DNA of 64,000 nt, taken from positions 4,605,501 through 4,669,500 of the forward strand of contig JBBDHG010000026.1 of assembly GCA_037951165.1 (NCBI GenBank). The letters run 5' to 3'. Position numbers and translations under genes: made by a program. Positions 23,801 to 34,529 of this stretch are shown here, piece after piece. The number at the start of each line of letters is the position of its first letter. The first letter of the stretch is position 1. The notes beneath the pieces are model-generated. The model did no database searches. It was not told where the DNA came from and saw only the letters and a program-made list of their open reading frames with translations. This stretch comes from Lophius americanus. Its lineage: Eukaryota; Chordata; Actinopteri; Lophiiformes; Lophiidae.

Positions 23801-25402
23801 TCGCTCTCGTTCCCTCCATCATCATCCGGTTGAACTTCTCGGGCAAGAGTAGAGAGATTCTCCACTGCTGGCCCGGGACTTCCTCCTTCAGTATTATTGT
23901 CCTGTTCATCTCGTATTAACCCACAGTCATTTACTGTCACTTGCTCCTGTTGTGTGAGTGAGGTTACATCAGTTGTTGGGGCAGCTAAACCATATGAAGT
24001 GAGCAGCAGGGGCATGACCGGCATGGTTGCCAGGGCAATCGGGGTGGGATGAGGTTGGTTGTCGGAGGTTACCGGGTTTGCGGGATTTGTTTCCAGGCTG
24101 GAGCTGGGGAGTGGACTTGAAGCAGTAGCGGGAGATAGGTGCCCAACAGCAGCAGTGTCCACCATTGATGACTCAGAGGCTTTCTCTGCAGCTAGAGATT
24201 CTCTGGAGTATTTCCCTGCAGAGATTAAAATAAGAAAATCTAAATTATTTGTGGTCTTTAAATTAATTTAAAGAGAAGGGTAAACCTTGTATACCTTGCA
24301 TCCCCTGCAAGATATTAATGCGCTTGGCTCTGAGACTGTTGACTTCAGCATTGCACTAAAACAGCAGGGACAACAAGTTAATAAGACCAAAGGAAAACAC
24401 ACCTGAGGAAAAGGTAGAAGGATTTGAATCTACTTTACTCCTTGCGGTACCTGCTGTGTCCGTAGCAAGAGTCTTTGGACTTCTGCATAGGCAGCTTGCA
24501 GGGCAGTGCGGGCCTGAATCAGAGACTTGTCCAAATCCTGTAATGTGTGGCTCAGCTCCTCCTCCCTCAGAGACACAGCCAACAGCTGACCCATTTGGTC
24601 CATATCTATGGTGCCGAGAAAAGGACAATATGAGGATTATGGAAGATAATGGGTTGATGGTCTTCTCTAAGTTGCAAAACAAATCCCAAAACCAAATTTG
24701 ATTTGGTTTGATTCTCAAATCATTTTCCATTTTCATAACGGACCTACTACTGCAACGGTTTGTTTGGAGATTGAGCTGCTCATAAGGTGAGATAAAATGA
24801 CATAATATGAAAGGACATCACAAAACCTAACATGAGCAGCTAGTAACAGCACGTTGCCTAGACCAGCTTACTACAAAAGGTCTGAAGAGGTCCCTCGGTC
24901 ACACTTACTCAACATTATCCAACATTTAAAGAACTGCCTTTTTTCACCTGAAAAATAAGGCAAGATGCAGCAACTTAAATCCACACGTTTGTAACTTCTA
25001 AGTTGGAATTTAGCAGTTCCATGAGAGCATGATCATCTCTATAAGTCCTTCAAGGCCCTTCAACAGATACTGAATGCTGCTGCATGTGTATGAATGAGAG
25101 GCGGGGATAATTGTAGTCTCTTCAGTCTCAGCATTTAAGAGAAGCTTAAAACTTTGTCATGACGCTAATACCTGGCCAACCCCCAGTTATAGTTCTACAG
25201 GCTTTGACCCCTTTCTGATCCAACAGGTTCCCAAGGATTGTGGTCGTACCAATTGCTGTTGCGCTGTATGATGCGCATTGATTCTATTATTACATCTTTC
25301 ATCACAGCTACTGCTTTATAGCTGGAACTATTAACAGTTTTAGCATTAGCATTTAGCACTGTTTCTTGTCATTAGAATGGAATATGGTTGCAGCAATAGT
25401 TA

Positions 25403-25462
<60 letters not shown>

Positions 25463-28400
25463 TATCACCATAGGTGTGATCGTTGTTTTTCCATTATGAA
25501 ATGATCCTGCAATGAATATATTGTATATTATCTTATACTTATTCTAATTTGGGACTGGTATGAACTGTCCCATTGAAAGTAAAAACACGAAAAATATCAC
25601 AATTACCCTTGTTTGACTTCGTCTTTTTACATCTTGGCTCTTCATCAGAGACAACTATATCCTGTAAAAACACATAAAAATAATTCCAATCATGAAAAAT
25701 GAATCAGTTGGCCATACTTTCAGATATACCTTATAGCTAACAGTACCGTAATGTACGCACAGTCGATTCTATTTGTTTCCTCTTTTGGGGGCTAATGTCA
25801 TCTCTTAAATCCTCATTCCCATGCTCCAACTTCAAAGGAAGGGCTTCAAGAATCCGACTGACGTAATCGTCCTGTGCTGTACCATGCAGCTTCTTGAGCT
25901 GAGACTCTGACTGTGGAGCTGGAGGAGGCATTCTAGTCAAGTGTGCATCTAAAGGACTGTCAGCAACCGATTCCCATTGGAACCCTTCTGACAGAGGCAA
26001 GAGTTCTCCTTGCGTTGAGATTTCTTCAGATGGAGGGTTTGCCAACTCATTCCCAAACCTTTCATCAAATAGAAATAAAACAATACGATGAGACAATAAA
26101 ATGACAATTTCAAACAAAAGGGTAAAATGGTTGGGTAAGAGAAGAGGCTTACCTTTGTATGGCTTTCACTGCCTCCCGTTTCTTCCTCTTCTTTTCTTTG
26201 TACTTTTCCTTCCGGCTCAACTTACTGTTGGGCTCTACTGAGGTCAGTAACTTATTAAGGGTAGTTTTAAGCCCAGCTTCTATCTCCTCCTGAGCTTTGC
26301 TTCTTTTGTGGGCAATTCGAACTTTGCCAGTGACTGTCAGATTTCCACTGTTCGATGGTCCATTTGAGTCGCTTGCAACCAGGGAGCTCTCCTCACATTG
26401 CTGAGTCATTCCTTGTCCAACACATGAAAGGGATGCAGTATCAGAGAAGTTGACAAGTGATGATTGCCCGGATCTAGCTGCAGCAGAGTTGTGGTAATGT
26501 CCAGGGCCATCTTCTGGCTGCTCTTTTATTGCCCCAGCTTGGTCAGCTAAGTTGACGCTTTCTTCACTGTTCTGCTTCAGTACTTCACGCTCGGCTCTAC
26601 ACGGCTCCCTGATACCGAGTGCTCTTCTGATTTGCCTCACCATTGCACCGATGTCGACGTCTCGTGCGAGACCTGCGTCGGCAGGTTTGTCGGCGGAAGC
26701 AGGTTGAGCTGAACATTCCAAACCTTTTTGTCCTGCTTTAGACGATTCTGTGTTCTCGTTCCAGCCTTGGCCAAAGATGATGGCTCCACTTTGAGGGAGG
26801 TGATCACTGGTGAAGTCCGTTTCACTACAACACAGTTGATTGCTGACAAAGTAGTTGTCCTGGACATCATCAGGCTCTTGTTGACAGAAAACCTTATTGT
26901 CTTTGTTATGAACAACAGAATTGTTGCTGCCGTCCTGAAGAGTTTGGGGCATATTTTTCTGTATCATGACTGTGTGGTTACTGGCAGCTCCTTGTGGCAT
27001 GTCTGCACGCTTGCGACTGGCTAACTGCTTCTCTCTCTTTCTTTTCTTTTTCAATTCTTTCTTTCTGTGGAAATAAAATGTGTTTGAACACAATGAAATA
27101 TTAAATCACAGAGAGAATAAATTGTAAGATATAATCATTCTGACTCAAAAAAAGGTGAAACTCTTACTCCATCATCTTCAGTGTCTTGTTCCTCTCTAGG
27201 ATTAGGCTCATAGACTTGTCGCCCAGAGATTTATTCAGAGGGAAAGGCTTTACATTTTTAGACATCAATAGCTTCAAATTGCCCTCATGTAGAGAGGTGG
27301 AGATGTGCTGTGCATATTCTTTCAGACCCATTGATGATTTCCAGCACGCCTGACATTCATGAAATGAATACCTGTTAATGAAAGAACATAACAACCGTCT
27401 TGTCAAACAGAAGCAGACATCAGAATCCCCGTTTAAGCTTTAGACACTGATTTTAACATAAAAACTTTCCTGTTGTAACTGCCGTCAAGTATTTCAAATA
27501 CGTGCTATTCAAAAAATTTTAAGAACCCTAGAGATTTGTCCAAAAGTTGAGCTTCATTGAAAAATAGATAGAAGTAATAATTTATACAATTTCCATGATG
27601 TTTTACACCGAGGGATTATTTTGTTTATTTCCAAATTTGTTAATTTCTAGTCTGTCAATGACAGCATTTTCTCTGAAATCTAAACTCCTCTCTCCTGCTT
27701 TCTACACACACACAACGGCAGGCAAACACCTGGAGATTACCAATTGGTCTAGCCTTACCATATAATGCATTTATATTACCACAAGCACAACAAAAATGCA
27801 ATTCAGCTGTCTGCTTTTCCTTCTTAGTTTCCAGACCATAATCTGGTATACAGAGATACTTCTTAACCTGCAGAAAGTTGATTCTGACCCAACATTCATC
27901 CACAGGATTTGGGTATATCGATGACGATAACATACATTGCTGCATTAGTACTAAGAAGCGTGCTACACAAAAGTTAAAGTTTATCGTAGCAGCTGCCAGA
28001 AAAATGTAACACCTGTCCAAGCATTCAGAGAAACCAGAGTGAAAGAGAAGGGGGATGGGTCTGGTAAATTGATCGCTGCAATAAAAGAAGAGAAATAAAA
28101 AATAATTTCCATTAATTGCACAAAAAATGTGTAGTATCCATGTATAACTACATAAAATGCAAGACAAAAAAATAAATAAATAGATATTTCCAAACACTGG
28201 CCTCACAACCTTTGCAGTGGTTGGAAAACTGCACACAGAAAAAGCGAAGAACTTTAACCTGCACCGTATATTTACTACTAAGCTGACACCTTACTGCTGT
28301 TCCTCCTTTTTTCCTCATTGTAACAAAAGACTGACTTTCTGCATTATGAACAACTGCAATCTTCACAAATACCCATAGCCATGGTTATTAATGCCCTCTG

Positions 28401-30203
28401 AACTCCAGCGTCATCAGTGCCTTACAATGTTATAAACAAATACAAGAGCTAAACTCTTATAAAACAGATGGCACACCCTTATAGTAAATTACCATTTGTT
28501 TTTTCTTTACATAGCATATAATCCTAACAATCAATTGATCATCTAAATCCAATTGAGAATTCTGAGGTTTTTGTTTAAGATTGGTGAAGCTTCATTCAAA
28601 AACCTCAATAACATTCTGTGTCAGGATTTTGTTATCTCAGTATGGAAGAGTAACACTCCAGGGCTGTGTATTATTTGGTGTTTAATATGTTACAAGTGTT
28701 GATAACATGAACCCAAGTTCATGTACACAACTAGAGAGGGGATGTATAAATGGGGTTTTCCGCAAAGTAGGAGTGCAAAAACCATTGCTGAATCACATTG
28801 ATGACTTACACACAATATTCTTCCCTTCTTTTTCCTCCGAGGCTTCTCAGATGATACTTTGCTTAATCTTAAAATGTCTTACTAAGTATATAATAAACGT
28901 TTTACTTGTATTCCTTATGAGAGAACAGGTGTGCCTTTGTTTATAGGACAAATATTACTCACTCGCCCAGCACTGTCTCCAACTCTCTGTGATGCAGCAT
29001 ACTGTGCATATGGTCATGCCCTTCCTGTAGTTCAGAGTCATAGTGTCAGTATAATATATCATTTGTAATGACTTTATGTAAGACATATCGCATAAAGAAC
29101 CACTTACATGCTTTAAATATGTCTTGCGACACAAAGCACAGTAGATTTTTCTGACCGTCTGGGAGGATGGCGTATTGCTGTTCTTCTTCTTCTTTTTCTT
29201 CTTCTTCCAAGTGTTTAAACCCAACTTCATATTTGTGGTTTGAACTGGTTCCATTTCTTGAAAGGAAAAATAAGAATAAATATGACAGCTTGCAACATAT
29301 TATAAATAGATTTTAAAATGCAGCAGTCGGCCACATGTGATGACCAAGTATCCGAACTGAGATATATGCTTGGCTGAACCTCAGCAGCAGGTTCCCACTT
29401 CATCTGGCCACTGCTAAAGCAGCAGAGCCCACTGGTACCCTCTAGTCCTCGCCTGGACATCCTAAAATAAGAAATGGTCTGAGGCACGACTGACTTTCAG
29501 CATTACGACCTTAGGCTGGTGCAGCACCCACTTTCTGGAGGAAAATGAAAGAATGTCCAGTCCTGATTTAAAGGCCTGTGAAATCCTGTGGGGTTTGCAG
29601 CATGTCCAAGTGTGACAGGGTGAATCCTCACACAAGACTCCGCTGCACCTCCAGCTCCAGCTCTGATTGAAGAGTGGTAAGATTATGATACTGTCCTTCT
29701 CACTGATTAAGATAATAAAGTTGATTAGTACCAAAATAGGGCCTGTTACTTTCATACAACACAAACTATCCAAGCAAACTTGTGCACTAACAGCGTTGCC
29801 TTTAAAAATATTTAATTTTTAATGTTTACTCTGACATTTCAGAGTAAACTCTACTGCTATGGAAATATATCTCATTTCGGTTGAATACTGCACCAACACC
29901 AATACAAACAATTTTATTTAGCTTTCCTGTCATCGAGCTTAAATAACACATACCGTACCAGGACTACCCATACCAGCAACACAACGTGGATGTCAAATCA
30001 GAGCTAGTTGTGGTTCAGTGAACCGTTTAAGGTGGACTTAACAGCAGCAGAATGACAACTCCCGAGTTACTATTCACTTAATTCATTTGGGGACGTTAAA
30101 TCACTTTAAAATAAACAAAGTGTTGGGTTTTATTTGTAAATTACTCATAATTACCACATGAATTTCTCATTTTATCGAAGTCCAGCCGCAGCTCCACCGC
30201 CAT
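17467..30203 (-). CDS. znf106: Zinc finger protein 106 (zinc fingers plus WD40 repeats)
   Basis: RNA-binding nuclear-speckle protein in mammals, needed for motor neuron and muscle upkeep (family knowledge). Exons in transcript order: 30203-30155, 29256-29108, 29024-28963, 27371-27168, 27064-26153, 26058-25761, 25661-25607, 24605-24451, 24355-24295, 24215-23636, 23544-23495, 23387-23245, 22602-22468, 21785-21669, 21485-21294, 20109-20047, 19809-19690, 19299-19228, 19101-19030, 17832-17698, 17523-17467. Every junction is in phase, giving 1226 aa. It is clearly shorter than human ZNF106 (about 1880 aa): the long basic region after the zinc fingers is missing. The start ATG at 30203 is inferred from the phase-matched first exon; an internal ATG at 29254 is the alternative. 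Confidence 0.92.
18050..18392 (-). mobile_element. Non-LTR retrotransposon reverse-transcriptase fragment
   Basis: On the - strand an uninterrupted reading gives RPISKLPFLSKVLEKVAAAH, YNNLFETFQSGFGSAHSTET, LLILLDLSAAFDTVPNRILL and GLTAAALNWFQSYLEKHF. This is the palm/fingers part of a Rex1/L2/CR1-type reverse transcriptase, including the first catalytic Asp in LLDLSAAFD. Sequence before and after is lost, including the second catalytic motif. It lies in a znf106 intron in sense orientation. Confidence 0.85.
19030..23387 (-). CDS. znf106: znf106 WD40-repeat propeller exons
   Basis: Eight exons encode a beta-propeller of about seven WD40-type units. Visible strands include FEKHTGPVYGLQVHEGLLYT, FKGHNNKVNCLLVSS, FECHGPRGVSCLATAQEGAR, LEGHTKNVLCITVVNDLVYS, YKGHSQGVTCIAVLGNVMAT and YGGHSDMVMSMAVHNDV. 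Most junctions are phase 0 and the exon boundaries fall between blades. The blade with FECHGPR is nearly identical to mammalian ZNF106, which supports orthology more than the general WD40 fold does. Confidence 0.93.
22145..22215. repeat. LINE-tail-like repeat
   Basis: GACTTTATTGTTCCCAAAGG followed by GAAATTGTTTTCCACAGCA is typical of fish LINE 3' ends. Confidence 0.55.
22680..22800 (+). repeat. Common fish repeat of the TTACCTCTGCC type
   Basis: TTTTACCTCTGCCAACGAGG, TTTGTTGTGTGTTTGGTTAG and GGATTTCACCAAACTTTGTA belong to the same family as 7836-7990; it lies in a znf106 intron. Confidence 0.65.
23495..27064 (-). CDS. znf106: znf106 central low-complexity and coiled-coil exons
   Basis: The 912-nt exon 27064-26153 opens with KKELKKKRKREKQ and closes with another basic stretch, KEKYKEKKRKKREAVKAIQR, so both ends look like nuclear signals. 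The next exon holds the family signature LSEGFQWESV. Exons 24605-24451 and 24355-24295 encode SLREEELSHTLQDLDKSL and AAYAEVQRLLLRTQQ, a predicted coiled coil strongly like the human protein. The 580-nt exon 24215-23636 is Ser/Thr/Pro- and acid-rich, low complexity, with the phrase SDHSVKIVEPSRPMVIKI; it resembles no domain I know. Confidence 0.85.
25412..25456. repeat. (TA)n microsatellite
   Basis: About 22 TA dinucleotides in a znf106 intron. Confidence 0.9.
27168..29256 (-). CDS. znf106: znf106 N-terminal zinc-finger exons
   Basis: The exon at 29256-29108 starts with a Lys-rich run and then encodes CALCRKTYLKH. It splices to EGHDHMHSMLHHRELE (29024-28963), completing a C-x2-C...H...H matrin-type finger. 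The exon at 27371-27168 encodes a second finger, HECQACWKSSMGLKEYAQHI followed by STSLH. Both align with the paired fingers at the N-terminus of mammalian ZNF106, which bind RNA. Following exon phases are 0 and 2, as needed. Confidence 0.88.
29310..29800 (-). other. znf106 first intron: possible unassigned exon(s)
   Basis: Between the first two znf106 exons an acceptor-like TTATTTTAG precedes an open stretch near 29460-29330 (MSRRGLEGTSGLCCF...WEPAAEVQPSIYLSS). It cannot join exon 1 in frame without hitting a stop, so it would need its own start. A second open stretch lies near 29680-29520. Either could be an alternative 5' exon or chance. Confidence 0.2.
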
Positions 30204-30908
30204 GTTTAGGTACGTAATTGCGAGAAACTTTACGTAATTACGTCACGCCGCATCACTCATATCTCTCTTGTGTTTACATTTGATGTTCTGATACAGTATT
30301 GACGTTGACAGGAATCACTGCTCAGTTTCATGACATCAATTGGTTTATTATTTTTGACAACATTTTTATAGATCAAAGATCTAAATTCATAAATAAAGGG
30401 CCAAATTTGCTGGAGTTGGCTGCAAACACTACATGGCTCCAATATCTGAATGTATGAAAAAGGAGGATAAAATTTGCAATTACCTAGCTTTTACAAGTTA
30501 TTCAGTCATGCCATTATTAATTTTGTATTAGTATTATAACTATCACTTAAACCCCATAACGACTATATCATTGTTTTTATGTTGTATTCACAAAGCATTA
30601 TGAATGTTCTTCCATCACTCTATGTTATACCTTATCTGTTGTCCTAGGAAAAGTTCACAAGATCGTTTGCAAAACACGGAAGTAAAAAAAAAACACGGAA
30701 GTGGGCCCTTTTCTTAGATTCACAAAACATGTCACAACAGCGTCTTTGAATGTTACAATGACGACCGGGGATGGTGGTGGTTTGTAGCGCCAAGGAGCAT
30801 CAGAGACCGCTGTTTCCTGCTGCAGAGGAGTTGTTGCTAAAAAAAAAGAATTAGCCGCCAGTTAGCCTTTTTCACAGTACCAACTATTTTTGATCGTTTT
30901 CAGGTAAA
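30204..30908. promoter_or_regulatory. Bidirectional promoter between znf106 and churc1
   Basis: The two start codons lie about 700 bp apart and face away from each other. Next to znf106, TACGTAATT occurs at 30211-30219 and 30231-30239, and the second runs into TTACGTCA (30238-30245), an ATF/CRE-like site. Nearer churc1, CACGGAAGT occurs at 30675-30683 and 30694-30702, both ETS-like on the + strand. Paired ETS and CRE sites are common in shared housekeeping promoters. No TATA box is obvious at a fitting distance. Confidence 0.6.
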
Positions 30909-32907
30909 ATGTGCAACGGCTGTGTGCATAAGGAATACCCGAACCGGGTAAGTTGAGGCAACCCCTTTCACTAGCGTCGTGAACGTTAAATTGGTAAACA
31001 AATCCAGCAGTTAGCTGCTAGCACCTGAGAGTAATGCTAATTTAACATTTGTGGTGAAGCTCGATTATAAAATACAGAGTGTTACCGCGTAGTGGGTTGG
31101 TAAAAAAAATATTTTTCCTTTGAATTTCTGTCCAGGGGAACACCTGCCTGGAGAATGGTTCCTACCTGATGAACTATCTGAGCTGTGCCAACTGCCAGCA
31201 GAGGGACTTTGTGCTTATCAGCAACAAAGCTACAGATGATGACGACGATGGAGTTGAAATAATCGCATATGACCGTTAGTTTTCTTCTTCAGAGCCCACT
31301 AGTATAAAAAAACATTTTTAAGTGTGGTGTTGATGACCAACAGCAAAGGGTGGCATAAGTAAACTCATTCCTTATTCATGTGGAAGTACAGTCACTTGTG
31401 TATAAACTGGCTCTAGTAAAAATATTTATTCATCACTCAAGTAAAGGGAAAAAGCAGAGACTACCCAAAGTATAATAGAAACAATTATGACTTTAAAGGA
31501 GGCTTTTACTAGAAGTAATACCTCTAGCTAGCTCGAGCATGTTTTTTTTTTGGGGGGGGGGTTGAATATCCTGGTTTCAACTTTCAAAGCTAGGACTGCT
31601 GAGCCAGGCCATATTTTAGAGTCTATGCAGTGTCATGTCTTTCATATGAATTTGGCATAAGTTGTATGCCAGGTGCCCTGCCTGACACAACCCTCCCTAT
31701 TTATCCAGGCTGGGGGCGGCACTAGAAGTACACTATCTTGTGACCCTGTCGTGGCTTGAATCTATAAAAAATTAAAAACAGAAAAGGCCCAGAGAGAAAT
31801 CTCGGAGGGTAATATAACTGCATAAAGTGCAAAACCATGAGGCCAGAATTGTGCAAGACAAAGATGAAAAATGTAAAACGAGATCATTAAAGGTGTAGGA
31901 TGCACGATTGATGGTATAAAACAAGAAGGGATGGGTGGAAGTCAAAATGACAGTCAATGAATGAAAAACATAAAATAATACAAAAGAGATTACGCGATAG
32001 AAAATAGATTAAGAACAAAATATATGGTAGTTAAAAACATCTTGTGATGCACTTGGAAACATTTTGAGTGATAGTACCTGGGGTCTTATTGAGGTTTCAG
32101 ATCTTTCAACTTCAGACCAACTCGCCCAGGCGGCTCAATCGGGAGTGATCAATACCCAGCTTGTGTCCTAGAAGTATTCATCCACTGCTTGTCCTTTGAC
32201 ATCCAAAACCGTCTTGAGGCTTTTTCTGCAGCCTCTAAAGCTGTGCTGATGGCTTTTGTTTCCTGTGCCACTGTAATGCCCCGGGGCTATAGGCTTTGCA
32301 GAGACTGTCCTGCACAGAATCTTGGGAACTTAAGAAAAATAGAGGAGCACAGGAAGAGGGACCGAGAAGGATCTTTTGACACATAAGAAATATCACTGAT
32401 GCTGACTTCTTCAGATGGCTGATGAAGATATTATGGTCCACTTTATCAACATTTGAGCAGAGGTCAGGAAGAATTATGGTGTATTTTCTTTCCTGCCACA
32501 AGGGTATTGTAAAGAATAAAACAATCCTACACAACTTATTGGTCATGGTTTTACAATGGTAAAAATGTAACCACTAACAGTTAATTCCTTGTGTTTTTAC
32601 AGATGTTTGCAAAAATTGTGACCATGTCATCGCCAGGCATGAATACACGTTCTGCGTTGTTGATGAATATCAGGTAAGGGATCATGAATAGATTCATATG
32701 TAAGAAAAACACCTGGGTCCAACATACTAATTTTAACAGGAATCATGGATAGTTGTTGCCGCCCTCCCGTCCTTTAGTACGTTTTTTAAGTCTATTTTGT
32801 GTTATGTCTTGCAGGAGTACACTATGCTCTGCATGCTGTGTGGAAAAGCAGAGGACTCTATCAGTGTGCTACCCGATGACCCCAGACAGTGTGCACCTCT
32901 CTTCTAG
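30909..32907 (+). CDS. churc1: Churchill domain-containing protein 1
   Basis: Small zinc protein first described as an FGF-induced factor in vertebrate neural development. Exons 30909-30947, 31136-31274, 32603-32673 and 32815-32907 join in phase to a protein of about 113 aa, the full family length. It starts MCNGCVHKEYPNRGNTCLEN, includes NCQQRDFVLISNKA and the strongly conserved CKNCDHVIARHEYTF, and ends CMLCGKAEDSISVLPDDPRQ before a five-residue tail. Cys pairs CxxC and the His in the third exon are the zinc ligands. All splice sites are standard. It shares a promoter region with znf106 and converges with ttbk2. Confidence 0.96.
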
Positions 32908-33231
32908 ACAACTTAACTGCAAGTCCGGACCAACTTTTTTGGGATTTTCCCCGTCATGTACATCCCTCTGGCTCCAGTGTTCTAACAATTTTTATTATGC
33001 ATTCAAATTTATTCTACATCTCCAAGCATGTAAGCCTTATCTCGAGGTCTTGTCTATAAACTACTGTATGTATTCTCACTTGAGTGAAACATAATTTTTA
33101 TGACTCTCCCAAGACTACAATAATATTGTATGTATGTATATTGACATTGAATTATGTATTAACATTTTTACTACAAATCTTGTCACTGTCTCCAATTTGT
33201 GGCTTGATAAATACTTGATGTTACAAAGTCG

Positions 33232-33237
33232 AATAAA
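33232..33237 (+). promoter_or_regulatory. Likely churc1 poly(A) signal
   Basis: AATAAA lies about 325 nt after the churc1 stop, in an AT-rich stretch with no ORF. It is the first canonical hexamer downstream. Confidence 0.5.
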
Positions 33238-33239
33238 AA

Positions 33240-34500
33240 CAGACAGAAGGTGGAGTATATAACCATTCTAATCAAATGACAAATTGATTCTTTTTTTTGA
33301 AATGTTAAACTAATTAAAAGTTGTTTTTAAACAAGGTAATGGTCAAATATCAGGAATAAAAAATATTTTTACTCTAATAAGCCATAGCATTAAGATGATA
33401 TGTTATATTATTCCTCCCACCTTTTGCGGGAGGAATACGCATCAATGAGCCTTAGGGCGTCCATGACCCTGTTAAGCGTTCATCAGTAGCCCATTTTGGT
33501 AGGTACCAACCACTGCAGACAAGGAACAACCAACAATATGCTGTCACAGTGTCCAACGCAGTGAACTTTGTGGACTCACTTGCTGCCTTACATTTCCCCG
33601 ATTGCCTTTATAATTTAAATGTACATTTAATATGTGATGAGATAAAAAAAAAAACAATTTGTCCATTACCTTGTACCTGATGGAAGAAATAAACACACAT
33701 CTTTGCTGTTTTACATGATGTATTTGATGAGGAGTTCAATAAAAATGCAGACGCCTTAGCAGATTGCACAAATAAATAAAAAAACATTTGCCATGATACT
33801 CATGCTCTTTTACAATACATGATTGAACATTCTAAAATGCTGATGCGTTTTGTTTGAGATATTCTAGCAAAGGAAAAGCACACTACTAGACTGTGATATA
33901 CCAGATGAGCCGTTACTCATTACATACAATAAATAATCTAGCTGTTTTACAGGAGTGAGGTCAATATTGGGCATCATGCCCAGCTTCTGTACATGAAGGC
34001 TGATACTGTGTGTGTGGTGCTACTTTATGTGTTCCAAGCTGGTTCTAAATAGTTTCTATCAGTCTATACCATTCTCTTAATGGTACATATCTACAATTAA
34101 CATAATTTTACATCCCTCAACTATTATAAATTACATTTTGGTCTCTTGGCATGTTAAGAGAGCAGTGTAACAGGAGGTAAAGAGTTGGCAATCATTTCAT
34201 CGACTGCAGGTATCGAGCCACATGGTCAAGTATTGATTCACATCAAACATATACTGAATAAATAAATAGAATTTATCATACATTTTACATTAGATACAGT
34301 ACATTCCCTTCAGTAAATAGTTTATTTACACATGCTATCTGAGATGGGATGAGAGCCAGCCTGTAAGAGGTTGTTTACACAACAACGGTTTTTACATAAA
34401 ATGGTCATCTTTTGCCTTGCGTTCATGTATAATTCATTAATGTGATGTAAAATATATAAAACAGATATAAAAATGAAATTCAAAATTGAAACAAAAGCAG
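33240..34500. other. Intergenic region between churc1 and ttbk2
   Basis: AT-rich, no ORF of note. It includes a block at about 34279-34372 that is a diverged copy of sequence next to the ttbk2 stop codon. On the - strand that block contains AATAAA (34321-34326), so the ttbk2 3' UTR may reach this far. Confidence 0.5.
34279..34372 (-). repeat. Diverged copy of the ttbk2 3'-flank block (distal)
   Basis: Aligns with 37248-37326 through ACAGTACATTCC, AGTAAATA, TATTTACA, TATCTG.GA..GG.TGAG and CAGCCT. Same orientation as the proximal copy. Includes AATAAA on the - strand at 34326-34321. Confidence 0.65.
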
Positions 34501-34529
34501 AGAATGCTGACTAACCCGGAAAGCTATGC

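Noticed and set aside
27655..28236. 193-codon open reading on the - strand in a znf106 intron
   Set aside because: Hydrophobic, low-complexity translation with no motif, and no fitting splice sites; it lies between two well-supported znf106 exons.
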